From contig JAQCJP010000003.1 of NCBI GenBank assembly GCA_027592945.1, forward strand, positions 1 to 44,173: a DNA stretch of 44,173 nucleotides, read 5' to 3'. Below the pieces are notes generated by a model. That model searched no databases. It was not told the DNA's origin and worked only from the letters and a program-made list of their open reading frames with translations. Every line of letters starts with the position of its first letter. Position 1 is the stretch's first letter. Below, in pieces: positions 1 to 8,455 of the stretch. The position numbers and the translations under genes were made by a program. Origin of the DNA: Planctomycetota bacterium. Lineage in GTDB: Bacteria > Planctomycetota > Planctomycetia > Pirellulales > UBA1268.

Positions 1-156
1 ACTCGCCGCGATGGCCGGCGGCACCACGCGACCCCGCCGGAAAAGCTGACCAGCGTGAACGGGACGCCGATTCAGGCCGTGGTTGATCGTGGCCATGTGA
101 TCGTGGCCATGAAGGCTAGTTCGGTGGAACGAAGCAGCACCAACCACACCCAGTGA
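1..156 (+). CDS. C-terminal fragment of an upstream protein (partial, unknown function)
   Basis: Frame 1 is open from the window edge to TGA at 154-156 (TRRDGRRHHATPPEKLTSVNGTPIQAVVDRGHVIVAMKASSVERSSTNHTQ*). It ends just before the convergent HD-GYP gene. No start codon visible in the window. Confidence 0.4.
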   Translation, partial: TRRDGRRHHATPPEKLTSVNGTPIQAVVDRGHVIVAMKASSVERSSTNHTQ

Positions 157-160
157 GCCT

Positions 161-1324
161 TTATCGCCCGTTCCGCTCCATGATCTGGTCGATCGCCTCC
201 TGGCTGGCCGCCAGGACCTCGACACACTCCGGATCGACCTTGCCGGCGGATGCCAGCCCGCAGAGATGCTCGAGCGCCGCCGCGGCCGTCCATGCCCGCT
301 TGTAGTCACGCTGGCTCGTGAGGGCGTCGAAGATGTCGGCCACCGTCACGATCCGGGCCTCGAGCGGGATCGCCGTGCCGCGGAGCCCGCTCGGGTAGCC
401 GCTGCCGTCGAGGAGCTCATGGTGGGCGGCCACGATGTTCCGCAGCACCTCGATGCCTGCCATCTGCTCCAGGCGGAAATGCCGGATCAGCTTCTCGACG
501 AGGTCGACGCCGAGCTCCACGTGGGTCGCCATCACGGTCCGTTCCTGCCGAGTGAGCGACTGCGGCTTGTGGAGAATCCCCTCGGGGATTCCGAGTTTGC
601 CGATGTCGTGCAACGGCGCAAACAAAAAGACCTGCTCCACGAACTCGTCGCTCAGGTCGTGGCGGGCCGTCAGCTGGCGGGCGATCAGTCGCGCGTAGCG
701 GGCCATCCGCTCGAGGTGCCCGGCCGAGTCGGAGTCGTGCAGCCGGGCAAACTCCCGGGCCACCCGCACCGAGCCGACTAACGCCCGCATGGCCGTCAGC
801 TGATGGCAGATCAGCATCCGGAGGAGGTTGACGTAGACCGCCAGCCGGTCGATGACCGCCTCACTAAAGACCGCCGGCTGGCGGGAGTCCATGAACAGGA
901 AGCCCTGGAGCTGATCACCGTCGAAGAGCGGCACGGTGTAGGACGAGCGGAAGCCCGCCTCGATGATGCGCCTGGAGTGGACGCTGCCGCCTGATGTCTG
1001 GGCCGGGATGTCGTCGAGCACCCTGCTGCTGCGGGTTGCCGCAAGCTCGCTGAGGCTGCGGCTGCCGCTCAGGGAAAACTCGTATCCCTGCAGCGGCGTG
1101 CCCGCCCGCGAACTGTCGACATAGGTCTTGAGGAGATCGGTGTCGGGGTCGTAGAGCACGCAGGCGATCTGGTCGACCTCGGGCACGACGCCGACGATCT
1201 GCTGATGGAGGCCGGCCAACCGCTCGCTCATCGTGACAGCCGGCTCGAGATCGAGCGACTGCAGCCGAGGCGGTTCTGGTCGTGGGGATGGCGTGGTCAT
1301 CAGCCGGTCGCTGCGGGTGGTCAT
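161..1324 (-). CDS. GAF-like + HD-GYP domain protein (putative c-di-GMP phosphodiesterase)
   Basis: HDIGKLGIPEGILHKP and HHELLDGSGYPSGLRG match HD-GYP motifs. The N-terminal part is GAF-like. Start reassigned from 1609 to ATG at 1324 (MTTRSDRLMTTPSPRP), which overlaps the upstream gene's TGA (ATGA). Confidence 0.9.
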   Translation of the reverse strand: MTTRSDRLMTTPSPRPEPPRLQSLDLEPAVTMSERLAGLHQQIVGVVPEVDQIACVLYDPDTDLLKTYVDSSRAGTPLQGYEFSLSGSRSLSELAATRSSRVLDDIPAQTSGGSVHSRRIIEAGFRSSYTVPLFDGDQLQGFLFMDSRQPAVFSEAVIDRLAVYVNLLRMLICHQLTAMRALVGSVRVAREFARLHDSDSAGHLERMARYARLIARQLTARHDLSDEFVEQVFLFAPLHDIGKLGIPEGILHKPQSLTRQERTVMATHVELGVDLVEKLIRHFRLEQMAGIEVLRNIVAAHHELLDGSGYPSGLRGTAIPLEARIVTVADIFDALTSQRDYKRAWTAAAALEHLCGLASAGKVDPECVEVLAASQEAIDQIMERNGR

Positions 1325-2271
1325 GGGTCGGGCTGTTCTGGCAGGGCCGCGCAGGCGACGCGATTCCGTCCGGTCCGCTTGGCGGCATAGAGCCCGCGAT
1401 CGGCCAGATCCACGAGGCTGGCCGCTGAAGCGACGGCCTCGGGTGTCGCGGCGGCGGCGCCGGCCGAGATGGTCACGCCGCCGCCGGCTTCGGAGCAGCC
1501 GCAGGGGAGACGAGCGGTGCGGACGGCCGCCACGATCCGCTCCGCGGTGGCCACCGCTTCGTCGAGGTTCGCATCGGGCAAGACGGCCAGAAACTCCTCG
1601 CCGCCCCAACGCCCCAGCACCACCCCGGAACCCTCGCAGGCCTCCCGGATCGCGGCAGCGACCGCCACCAGACAGGCATCGCCGGCGAGGTGGCCGGAGG
1701 CGTCATTGAGCGCTTTGAAATGGTCGATGTCGGCCATCACGACGGCGAGCGATCCTCCCGTCTGCCGGCATCTCGTCCATTCCGCTTCGAGCACCGCATT
1801 GAGTTGCCGGCGGTTGACGAGGCCGGTGAGCGGGTCGGTCTCGGCCAGCGACCGAAGATCGCGGGTGGCCGCCGCGTCGCGGGAGTGCTTGGTGACCGCC
1901 AGGTCAATGGCGACCTTGAGATCACGGGCCCGAAACGGCTTGATCAGGTATCCAAAAGGGGAGACATCCAAGGCCCGGGCGAGGGTCGACTCGTCGGAGT
2001 GAGCCGTGAGAAAGACGATCGCCGTGTCGTGCCGGCTGCAGATCACCCGGGCCGTTTCGATTCCGTCGCCTCCGTTGGCTAACCTGACATCCATCAGCAC
2101 CAGGGCCGGCCGCTCCTGCACCGCCATCTCGACGGCATCATCGGCCGTATCGACCACGCCGCAGATCTCATACCCGAGCCCGGTCAGTTCGTTCGAGAGA
2201 TCGAGCGCGGTGACCGCCTCATCCTCGACAATCAGTACCCGAGGGCCCCGTTCGCTGTTGCTCGCCATCAT
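1321..2271 (-). CDS. Response regulator receiver + GGDEF diguanylate cyclase
   Basis: N-terminal REC domain (RVLIVEDEAVTALDLSNEL, LVLMDVRL, FLTAHSDES, YLIKPF). C-terminal RWGGEEFLAVLP with DPLTGLVNRR. Confidence 0.93.
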   Translation of the reverse strand: MMASNSERGPRVLIVEDEAVTALDLSNELTGLGYEICGVVDTADDAVEMAVQERPALVLMDVRLANGGDGIETARVICSRHDTAIVFLTAHSDESTLARALDVSPFGYLIKPFRARDLKVAIDLAVTKHSRDAAATRDLRSLAETDPLTGLVNRRQLNAVLEAEWTRCRQTGGSLAVVMADIDHFKALNDASGHLAGDACLVAVAAAIREACEGSGVVLGRWGGEEFLAVLPDANLDEAVATAERIVAAVRTARLPCGCSEAGGGVTISAGAAAATPEAVASAASLVDLADRGLYAAKRTGRNRVACAALPEQPDP

Positions 2272-4259
2272 TCACTCCACCGGATCAGGACACCGTTGAT
2301 TCCATCTCGGGCGGCGACCGTTGCCGCGCCCCGAATCTGCCGGGTCAGCGAATCAATCAACTGCAGGCCGGTGCCGCGGCTGCCGCCGCTGGCCGGGCCG
2401 GGCCCGTCGTCCCCCACGAACAACTCGCAGGCATCGCCGCGGCGATGCAGGTGGGCCACGATCTGGCCCCGCTGGCGGGTCCTGAGGCCGTGCTTGAGGC
2501 CGTTGAGCACGAGCTCAGAGGCGATCAGCGAAAGGGGCACGGCATGATCGACCGAGACATGGAGCGGCTCGGCGGTGAGTGTGATGGCGACGTCGCAGCC
2601 GTCGGGCTTGTTGGAAGAAACCGTCAGCGAAAGCATCTCGCGGAGGAAGTCGGCAAAGTCGATGGCGGCGTAGTTGCCCGTCGAGTAGAGCCGATCGTGG
2701 ATCAGCGACATCGCCCGGATCCGTTCCCGGCACTCGAGAAACACCGCCCGGGGCCGGTCACCCTCGAGCTTGCCGGCCTGGATGCTCAGCAGGCTGGAAA
2801 TGACCTGCATGTTGTTCTTGATCCGGTGATGGACCTCCTTGAGCAGCGTCTCGGACTGAAAAAGTAGCCGCTGCTGCTCCTCGAACCGCTTGCGTTCGGC
2901 GATGTCGCGGAGGAACGCACAGGAGCCGGCCCCCGTGCTCGAGGGCACCGTCCAGGCGACCAGTTCGGCCGGGAAGGAGGAGCCGTCGGGCCGGGTCACG
3001 AGCACCTCCCGGGGGCCGGTATCGCTGGCCATTCCATGGGTGACATCGAGCAGCCCGACGGGCTTGCCGTCAGGCCATGTCAGGTGGAGCACGTCGTCGA
3101 CGGGCCGACCGATGGCCTCGGCCCGCGAGACTCCCAGGGAGGCTTCGGCTCGTCGATTCCATTCCTTCACGGTTCCGTCCGGCCCGACCTCGATGAAGCA
3201 GTCCGCAGCAGTCTCCAAGATGGACCGGAGCCGGTTTTCTTTTTCGGCCAGGGTGGCCGCTGAGGCCTGCTTCTCGGCCTCGAGGCGGGTCGCCTGGATG
3301 AGCGAGGCCGTTGAGGAGGCCAGCGGCGTGACAAGGTCGACGAGGTCTTGGGAGTAGCCGGATTCCCTATTGGCCAGACCGATCAGACCGACCATCTTGC
3401 CACCGTAGAAGCAGGGCAGCCCGAGAAACGAATGCATCGGAGGATGGCCCGGCGGCAGCCCACCTCGGCGGGAATCGGTCGCGGCCTGATTGGCGATGAC
3501 CGGCTCGTTGGTCGTCAGGGCGGCCCCGAAGAGCGTCTTGAGGTTGCGGAACTCGAAGCCGGTCAGCCGATTGGCCTCGTACAGGGCCCGGGTTTCCGGG
3601 TTCCAGGCGATGTTGGTGATCGCATGCGTCTTCAGGTAGGGCGTGCCGGCTTCGTCCTGCAGCACCTCGCCGATGAAGCCATATTCGCTGTCGGTGAAGC
3701 CGAGTATCCGATTCAGGAGGTCGGCAAAGAGCTGCTGCGATGCCACACCGGCAATGAACCGCTCCTGACTGGTGCGGACGATGTAGGCCATCTCCGCTGT
3801 CGCCTGCTCCTTGGACAACTGCTTGAAGTAGGCGGAGCGATCGCGAGCCACGCCGAGGTAGCCGACGGCCGTTCCGGCCTCGTCTCGCAGCCTCGAGACC
3901 GTCAGCAACACCGGAATCCGGCTGCCGTCCTTGCGAATGTAGGTCCAGGCCTCGGTGTGGGCCGCCTGATCCTGGAGCGGTCGCACAAAGGTGGCAAAGC
4001 CCGAGATCGGCTCGCCGTAGTGGCTGCTGAGACGGGCCGCCCGAGAGGCCACCTCGTCGGCGTCGTGAAAGGCCATTGGCGTGGCGACCCCGACCATTTC
4101 CGACTCGCTGTAGCCGAGCAAATCCTCAGCGGCCGGATTGAAGGCGGTGATCGTGCCCGTCGGCGAGGTCGCAATGATCGCCACCCCGGCATGGGCGATG
4201 ATCGCCTGGCTGATTTCAGCCGGGGTAGCCGTGGGGTCAGCCGGCGGGACAGTCATCAT
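2268..4259 (-). CDS. PAS-GAF-PAS sensor histidine kinase, HisKA_2/HWE-like
   Basis: N-terminal PAS (IIATSPTGTITAFNPAAEDLLGYSESEMVG), central GAF-like region, second PAS (ILETAADCFIEVGPDGTVKEWNRRAEASLG), kinase core LLKEVHHRIKNNMQVISSLLSIQAG and ATP-binding GDDGPGP. ATGA overlap with the downstream REC-GGDEF gene. Confidence 0.92.
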   Translation of the reverse strand: MMTVPPADPTATPAEISQAIIAHAGVAIIATSPTGTITAFNPAAEDLLGYSESEMVGVATPMAFHDADEVASRAARLSSHYGEPISGFATFVRPLQDQAAHTEAWTYIRKDGSRIPVLLTVSRLRDEAGTAVGYLGVARDRSAYFKQLSKEQATAEMAYIVRTSQERFIAGVASQQLFADLLNRILGFTDSEYGFIGEVLQDEAGTPYLKTHAITNIAWNPETRALYEANRLTGFEFRNLKTLFGAALTTNEPVIANQAATDSRRGGLPPGHPPMHSFLGLPCFYGGKMVGLIGLANRESGYSQDLVDLVTPLASSTASLIQATRLEAEKQASAATLAEKENRLRSILETAADCFIEVGPDGTVKEWNRRAEASLGVSRAEAIGRPVDDVLHLTWPDGKPVGLLDVTHGMASDTGPREVLVTRPDGSSFPAELVAWTVPSSTGAGSCAFLRDIAERKRFEEQQRLLFQSETLLKEVHHRIKNNMQVISSLLSIQAGKLEGDRPRAVFLECRERIRAMSLIHDRLYSTGNYAAIDFADFLREMLSLTVSSNKPDGCDVAITLTAEPLHVSVDHAVPLSLIASELVLNGLKHGLRTRQRGQIVAHLHRRGDACELFVGDDGPGPASGGSRGTGLQLIDSLTRQIRGAATVAARDGINGVLIRWSE

Positions 4260-4274
4260 TGCCTGGCGGCCTTG

Positions 4275-4676
4275 TCAGGGCGACTGGAGAGGATCTCCTG
4301 CGATCGCCGCAGCCTCATCACCGGCAGGCGATGCAAGCCGATCCTGCCAGTGGCGATACGCCATGTCCAGCAACTCCCATTTCACCGCCGGGTCAGCGTT
4401 GCGAAAGGCGATCCCAAGCGTCCAGCCCAGGGGTGTTTTCTGCCGCTGCACGACCTCCCCCACGATGATTCCCGTCGGAGCCCCGGGAGGCGTGGCAAAG
4501 TGAATCTCAACCATCTCGGTGGGCTTGCCGAGGTCGTCACCAGTCTCCAAGGAGCAACCCTGGCGGGAGACATCCCGGATTGTCCCGGCAGCCGGTTCCA
4601 TCACGATTTCGTGGAGTCGGAAGGCACATCGGAGGCCGAGCGGATAGCGAATACTGCGGCGGTCGTCGGCGTTCAT
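4275..4676 (-). CDS. PilZ-like domain protein (putative c-di-GMP effector)
   Basis: RRSIRYPLGLRCAFRLHE...GTIRDVSRQGCSLETGDDL...GIIVGEVVQRQ...GWTLGIAFRN fits the PilZ layout (RxxxRxP...D-S-x-G-x-x). It lies 15 bp upstream of the histidine kinase on the same strand. Confidence 0.72.
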   Translation of the reverse strand: MNADDRRSIRYPLGLRCAFRLHEIVMEPAAGTIRDVSRQGCSLETGDDLGKPTEMVEIHFATPPGAPTGIIVGEVVQRQKTPLGWTLGIAFRNADPAVKWELLDMAYRHWQDRLASPAGDEAAAIAGDPLQSP

Positions 4677-4935
4677 GTCGATGTCCTCCCTGCCAGGCTG
4701 CCGAAGGAATACAGCCTATCTGTCATCGAATACTACGCAGGCCCCGGTCGCGAGGTCGTGCGATATCAGATCCACCCGCTTCAAGGCAGCCATCGGGCAG
4801 GGGACAGTTTCGGTGAGTGGAGCCCTGGCCCCCGCACGACCGTCCGTCATAATGGGTGGCGGATTCGGCACGGCATCGGCCGCCCCGCGGCGGTTTCCTG
4901 AACGAGAACCCACTCCGGCTCGCCCCACCCCATTT

Positions 4936-6000
4936 ATGCTCAACCCGCCCGGCGGTTCACCCCGCATCGATGACGTCCGGATCAGGAACCTCCGGCCGCT
5001 GCTGCCGCCGGCGATCCTCCACGAGGAGATGCCGGCCGGCGACGAAGTCGCCCGCCGGATCAGCCGGCATCGCGAGGACGTGCAGGCGATCCTGCAAGGA
5101 GCTGATCCCCGGCTGCTGGTGGTGGTGGGGCCCTGCTCGATCCACGACGTCAATGCTGCCCGGGAGTATGCCGCTCGCCTCGCGCCGCTGGCTGCCGAGT
5201 TTGCTGACCGGCTGAAAGTGGTCATGCGGGTCTACTTCGAGAAGCCCCGCACGACCGTCGGCTGGAAGGGGCTGATCAACGATCCGGGCCTCGACGGCAG
5301 CTTCCAGATCAACAACGGTCTGCGGGCGGCTCGCGGGCTGCTGGCCGACATCGCCGGCCTCGATCTGGCCGCCGGCTGCGAGTTTCTCGACACGATCACG
5401 CCCCAGTTCATCGCCGATCTTGTCAGCTGGGGGGCGATCGGCGCCCGTACCACCGAGAGCCAGGTGCACCGGGAACTGGCCAGCGGCCTCTCCTGCCCGG
5501 TCGGCTTCAAGAACAGCACCGATGGCCGCGTTGGCATCGCGATTGACGCGATCCGGGCCGCCGCGATCGGTCACCACTTTCTGTCGGTCACCAAGCAGGG
5601 CCTGGTCGCCATCGTCGAGACGACCGGCAACCCCGACTGCCATTTGATCCTGCGGGGCTCCGACCGGGGCCGCAACGACGACCCCGAGTCGGTGGCAGCC
5701 GCGGCGGCCGCCCTCCGAGATGCGGGGGTTTGCGAGCGGCTGATGGTCGATTGCTCCCACGGCAACAGCGGCAAGGATCACCGTCGCCAGCAGGATGTCG
5801 TTGCGAGCATCACGTCGCAGCGGGCAGCGGGCGGCTCACCGATCGTCGGGGCCATGATCGAGAGCCACCTGGTCGCGGGGCGGCAGGACTGCCGCGATCC
5901 GGCCGGCCTCGCCTACGGCCAGTCGATCACCGACGCCTGCGTCGGCTGGGAGGACACGGTAGAACTGCTCCACCGACTGGCCGAGCCGTCCTTCCGCTGA
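4936..6000 (+). CDS. aroG: 3-deoxy-7-phosphoheptulonate (DAHP) synthase, class I AroFGH type
   Basis: [59 protein letters not shown] and [14 protein letters not shown] are characteristic. Start set at ATG 4936 ([16 protein letters not shown]). Confidence 0.95.
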   Translation: MLNPPGGSPRIDDVRIRNLRPLLPPAILHEEMPAGDEVARRISRHREDVQAILQGADPRLLVVVGPCSIHDVNAAREYAARLAPLAAEFADRLKVVMRVYFEKPRTTVGWKGLINDPGLDGSFQINNGLRAARGLLADIAGLDLAAGCEFLDTITPQFIADLVSWGAIGARTTESQVHRELASGLSCPVGFKNSTDGRVGIAIDAIRAAAIGHHFLSVTKQGLVAIVETTGNPDCHLILRGSDRGRNDDPESVAAAAAALRDAGVCERLMVDCSHGNSGKDHRRQQDVVASITSQRAAGGSPIVGAMIESHLVAGRQDCRDPAGLAYGQSITDACVGWEDTVELLHRLAEPSFR

Positions 6001-6058
6001 CCGGCTGCGGCAGGCCGGCCAGGCAGCACGCCGAGCCCTGAGGTTCCGAAAGATCGCC

Positions 6059-7012
6059 ATGACCGCCGCCCTGAGATCCCGTTCGTTCGCCAGGAATCAC
6101 CGTTCGCCTCGGGTCGGCTTCACCCTTGTCGAGCTGCTGGTGGTGATCGCGATCATCGCTACGCTGATCGGCCTCCTCCTGCCTGCCGTCCAGAGCGTCC
6201 GGGAGGCGGCCCGGCGGAGTGCCTGCAGCAACAATCTCCGCCAAATCGGCCTGGCGATCGCCGACCACGAGGTGGTTCGAAAAATCTTTCCCACGGGTCG
6301 GACCGTGCGGGATCCCTTCGGCTACTCCTGGTCGTTTCGGCTGTTGCCGCATCTTGAAGGGGGGTCGATCTTCGACAGTTATGTCGCCGAGGTGCCAGTC
6401 TGGGACGAGCGGAATGCCACCGCGATGCGCACCCCTGTGGCGACCTACTTCTGCCCGGGTCGCCGGGCTCCGGCGGCCGATCGCAACTTTGACAACAACG
6501 ACCAGCCGCCGGTGGTGCTTGGCCAGGCGGCCGGTGGAGACTACGCCGCCAATGCCGGCACCTACTTCAACTACGCTCCTCCCGAGGGCGGCGGCAGCGA
6601 CCCGCGGCTGGCCGGGCCGATCCACACCCTTTCGCGGGTGCGGGCCGCTCAGGTGAGCGACGGCCTGAGCAAGACCTTCGCCGTGGGCGAGCGGCACCTT
6701 CCGCCAGTCGATCCCTCCTGGCCGCCGGCCATGGTGCATCACCGGCAGGGCGATACCGCCTTCTTTGCGGCCGACACGCCGGCCACCCAGTTTCGCGACA
6801 CCTACCGCGGGCTTGCCTCTGCGCCGGACGATCGCAACACGCGGAAGTTTGGGAGCATGCACCCGGGCGTCGTGAGTTTCGTCTTTCTTGACGCCCACGT
6901 GCAGGCGATCTCGATCGACACCGATCTGAACGTGCTCCGCTGGTACAGTGCGATTGGCGACGGCAACGACCCCACTGCCCCGGGCGACGGCACCGACGAC
7001 GGGGGGAGTTGA
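6059..7012 (+). CDS. DUF1559 domain protein with type IV/type II prepilin-like N-terminus
   Basis: [48 protein letters not shown] is the classic planctomycete DUF1559/pseudopilin leader; C-terminal [18 protein letters not shown]. Confidence 0.95.
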   Translation: MTAALRSRSFARNHRSPRVGFTLVELLVVIAIIATLIGLLLPAVQSVREAARRSACSNNLRQIGLAIADHEVVRKIFPTGRTVRDPFGYSWSFRLLPHLEGGSIFDSYVAEVPVWDERNATAMRTPVATYFCPGRRAPAADRNFDNNDQPPVVLGQAAGGDYAANAGTYFNYAPPEGGGSDPRLAGPIHTLSRVRAAQVSDGLSKTFAVGERHLPPVDPSWPPAMVHHRQGDTAFFAADTPATQFRDTYRGLASAPDDRNTRKFGSMHPGVVSFVFLDAHVQAISIDTDLNVLRWYSAIGDGNDPTAPGDGTDDGGS

Positions 7013-7854
7013 ATCGCCCGGCTCGGAGGCACGCCCCGAAGGCGTTGCCCGCCCGGCAGCCCTGCCGGAGGATCACCACGATTTCCATCGACCTCGCCTT
7101 CAGCGACACTGGCTCCGGCCGTCCGCTGGTCATCCTGCACGGCCTCTTTGGCTCGAAGCGGAACTGGGCCGGTATCGCCCATCGGCTGGCAGCGGTCCGT
7201 CGGGTGGTGGTGCCCGATCTGCGGAATCACGGGGAGAGCCCCTGGGATCCGCGACACGACTACCCGGCCATGGCCGACGACGTGGCCGACCTGATCGCGC
7301 GGCGGATCGGGCCGCCGGCCGACGTGATCGGCCACAGCATGGGGGGCAAGGCGGCGATGACCCTCGCCCTCACCAGGCCGGAACTCGTCCGGCGGCTAAT
7401 CGTGGTCGACATCGCGCCGGCTCCCTCCACGGGCACGCCCGTTGAGTATGTCCGGGCGCTCAAGGCGGTGCCGCTGGGCGAGTACAGCCAGCGGCTCGAC
7501 GTCAAGGAGGCGTTGGCGACGGCGATCCCCGATCCGGCCGTGCGGGGCTTTCTGACGCTCAATCTCACCTCCGGACCAGACGGCTTTGCCTGGACGGTGA
7601 ATCTCGACGCCCTGGAGTCCAACTTTGAGGCGATCCTCGGCTTCCCCGAGGTGCCCGCCGGCTGGCGGTTCACGGGGCCGACCCTCTTCCTGACGGGCGG
7701 CCGCTCACCATATGTCCAGCCGGAGCACAGGCCCGAGATCGAGCGGCTCTTTCCGGCAGCGACATTCGAGGTGATCGCGGACGCCGGCCACTGGGTGCAC
7801 GCCGACGCGGCCGACGCGTTCGTGGCCGCCTGCGAGCGTTTTCTCGGCTACTGA
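7009..7854 (+). CDS. Alpha/beta fold hydrolase (YbfF-like esterase)
   Basis: [38 protein letters not shown] nucleophile elbow and [10 protein letters not shown]. The TTG start at 7009 is uncertain. Confidence 0.88.
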   Translation: MNRPARRHAPKALPARQPCRRITTISIDLAFSDTGSGRPLVILHGLFGSKRNWAGIAHRLAAVRRVVVPDLRNHGESPWDPRHDYPAMADDVADLIARRIGPPADVIGHSMGGKAAMTLALTRPELVRRLIVVDIAPAPSTGTPVEYVRALKAVPLGEYSQRLDVKEALATAIPDPAVRGFLTLNLTSGPDGFAWTVNLDALESNFEAILGFPEVPAGWRFTGPTLFLTGGRSPYVQPEHRPEIERLFPAATFEVIADAGHWVHADAADAFVAACERFLGY

Positions 7855-8053
7855 GCAGTTTTGGCCCCGTTGGGCTGTGTTCCAGGAAGGGCCGTGCGGG
7901 GCAAATCGCCGCCGACTGCCCGTCGCGGCCAAACAAAAATCTAACTCGCTACGTATCAAATTCTCTTGCAGGATGATTGGACAGCCTCCCTACGATTTCA
8001 TCGATTCGAGGGTTGCCACACGCCACCGACTACCAGGGCCAAGGAGGGACGTC

Positions 8054-8338
8054 ATGCGACGTGAAGAGTTGCTTTCGCTCTGTGACCGGTTTGCCAGCCG
8101 CCGCCGGCAGTTGCTCGTCGGCCGACTGAGTGTTGAATTGATCGATCCGGTGGGCGATCCCGTGCCGGAGATTCTCCGGAGTTTTCGCGAGGCGGAAATC
8201 TCCGAAAGCGAGAAGAACGCCCTGCTTTCAATGGTCTGCGACGAGGACGAGCCGGGCTTCTGCGACGATGAGGTCTGCATCACAGATCCCTACGCCGACG
8301 AACTGGCCGTCGCCTGCGACGACGACGACCTCCCCTGA
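8054..8338 (+). CDS. Small acidic hypothetical protein (94 aa)
   Basis: ATG at 8054 preceded by a strong ribosome-binding site (AAGGAGG at 8041). Sequence MRREELLSLCDRFASRRRQLLV...CDEDEPGFCDDEVC...CDDDDLP. Confidence 0.65.
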   Translation: MRREELLSLCDRFASRRRQLLVGRLSVELIDPVGDPVPEILRSFREAEISESEKNALLSMVCDEDEPGFCDDEVCITDPYADELAVACDDDDLP

Positions 8339-8382
8339 GCAGCCCCACCTCTCGCGAGCCCGGATTCCGCGCGTCCTCGAGT

Positions 8383-8433
8383 TGGAAAAGGGTACAGGCA
8401 CCTCGCTTCGCTCGGAGCCAGTCCCCTTTTCCA
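8383..8433. repeat. REP-like imperfect inverted repeat
   Basis: TGGAAAAGGGTACAGGCACC-TCGCTTCGCTCG-GAGCCAGTCCCCTTTTCCA: outer arms are complementary with few mismatches around a central TCGCTTCGCTCG. Confidence 0.7.
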
Positions 8434-8455
8434 TAGGCCTCCCGGCCTCACCCGG

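Noticed and set aside
3348-4901. 517-aa plus-strand ORF
   Set aside because: Antisense shadow of the histidine kinase and PilZ-like genes. In this high-GC sequence long antisense ORFs are expected; translation is low-complexity Gly/Arg/His-rich with no motifs.
4957-5781. 274-aa minus-strand ORF
   Set aside because: Antisense to DAHP synthase, which has unambiguous motifs.
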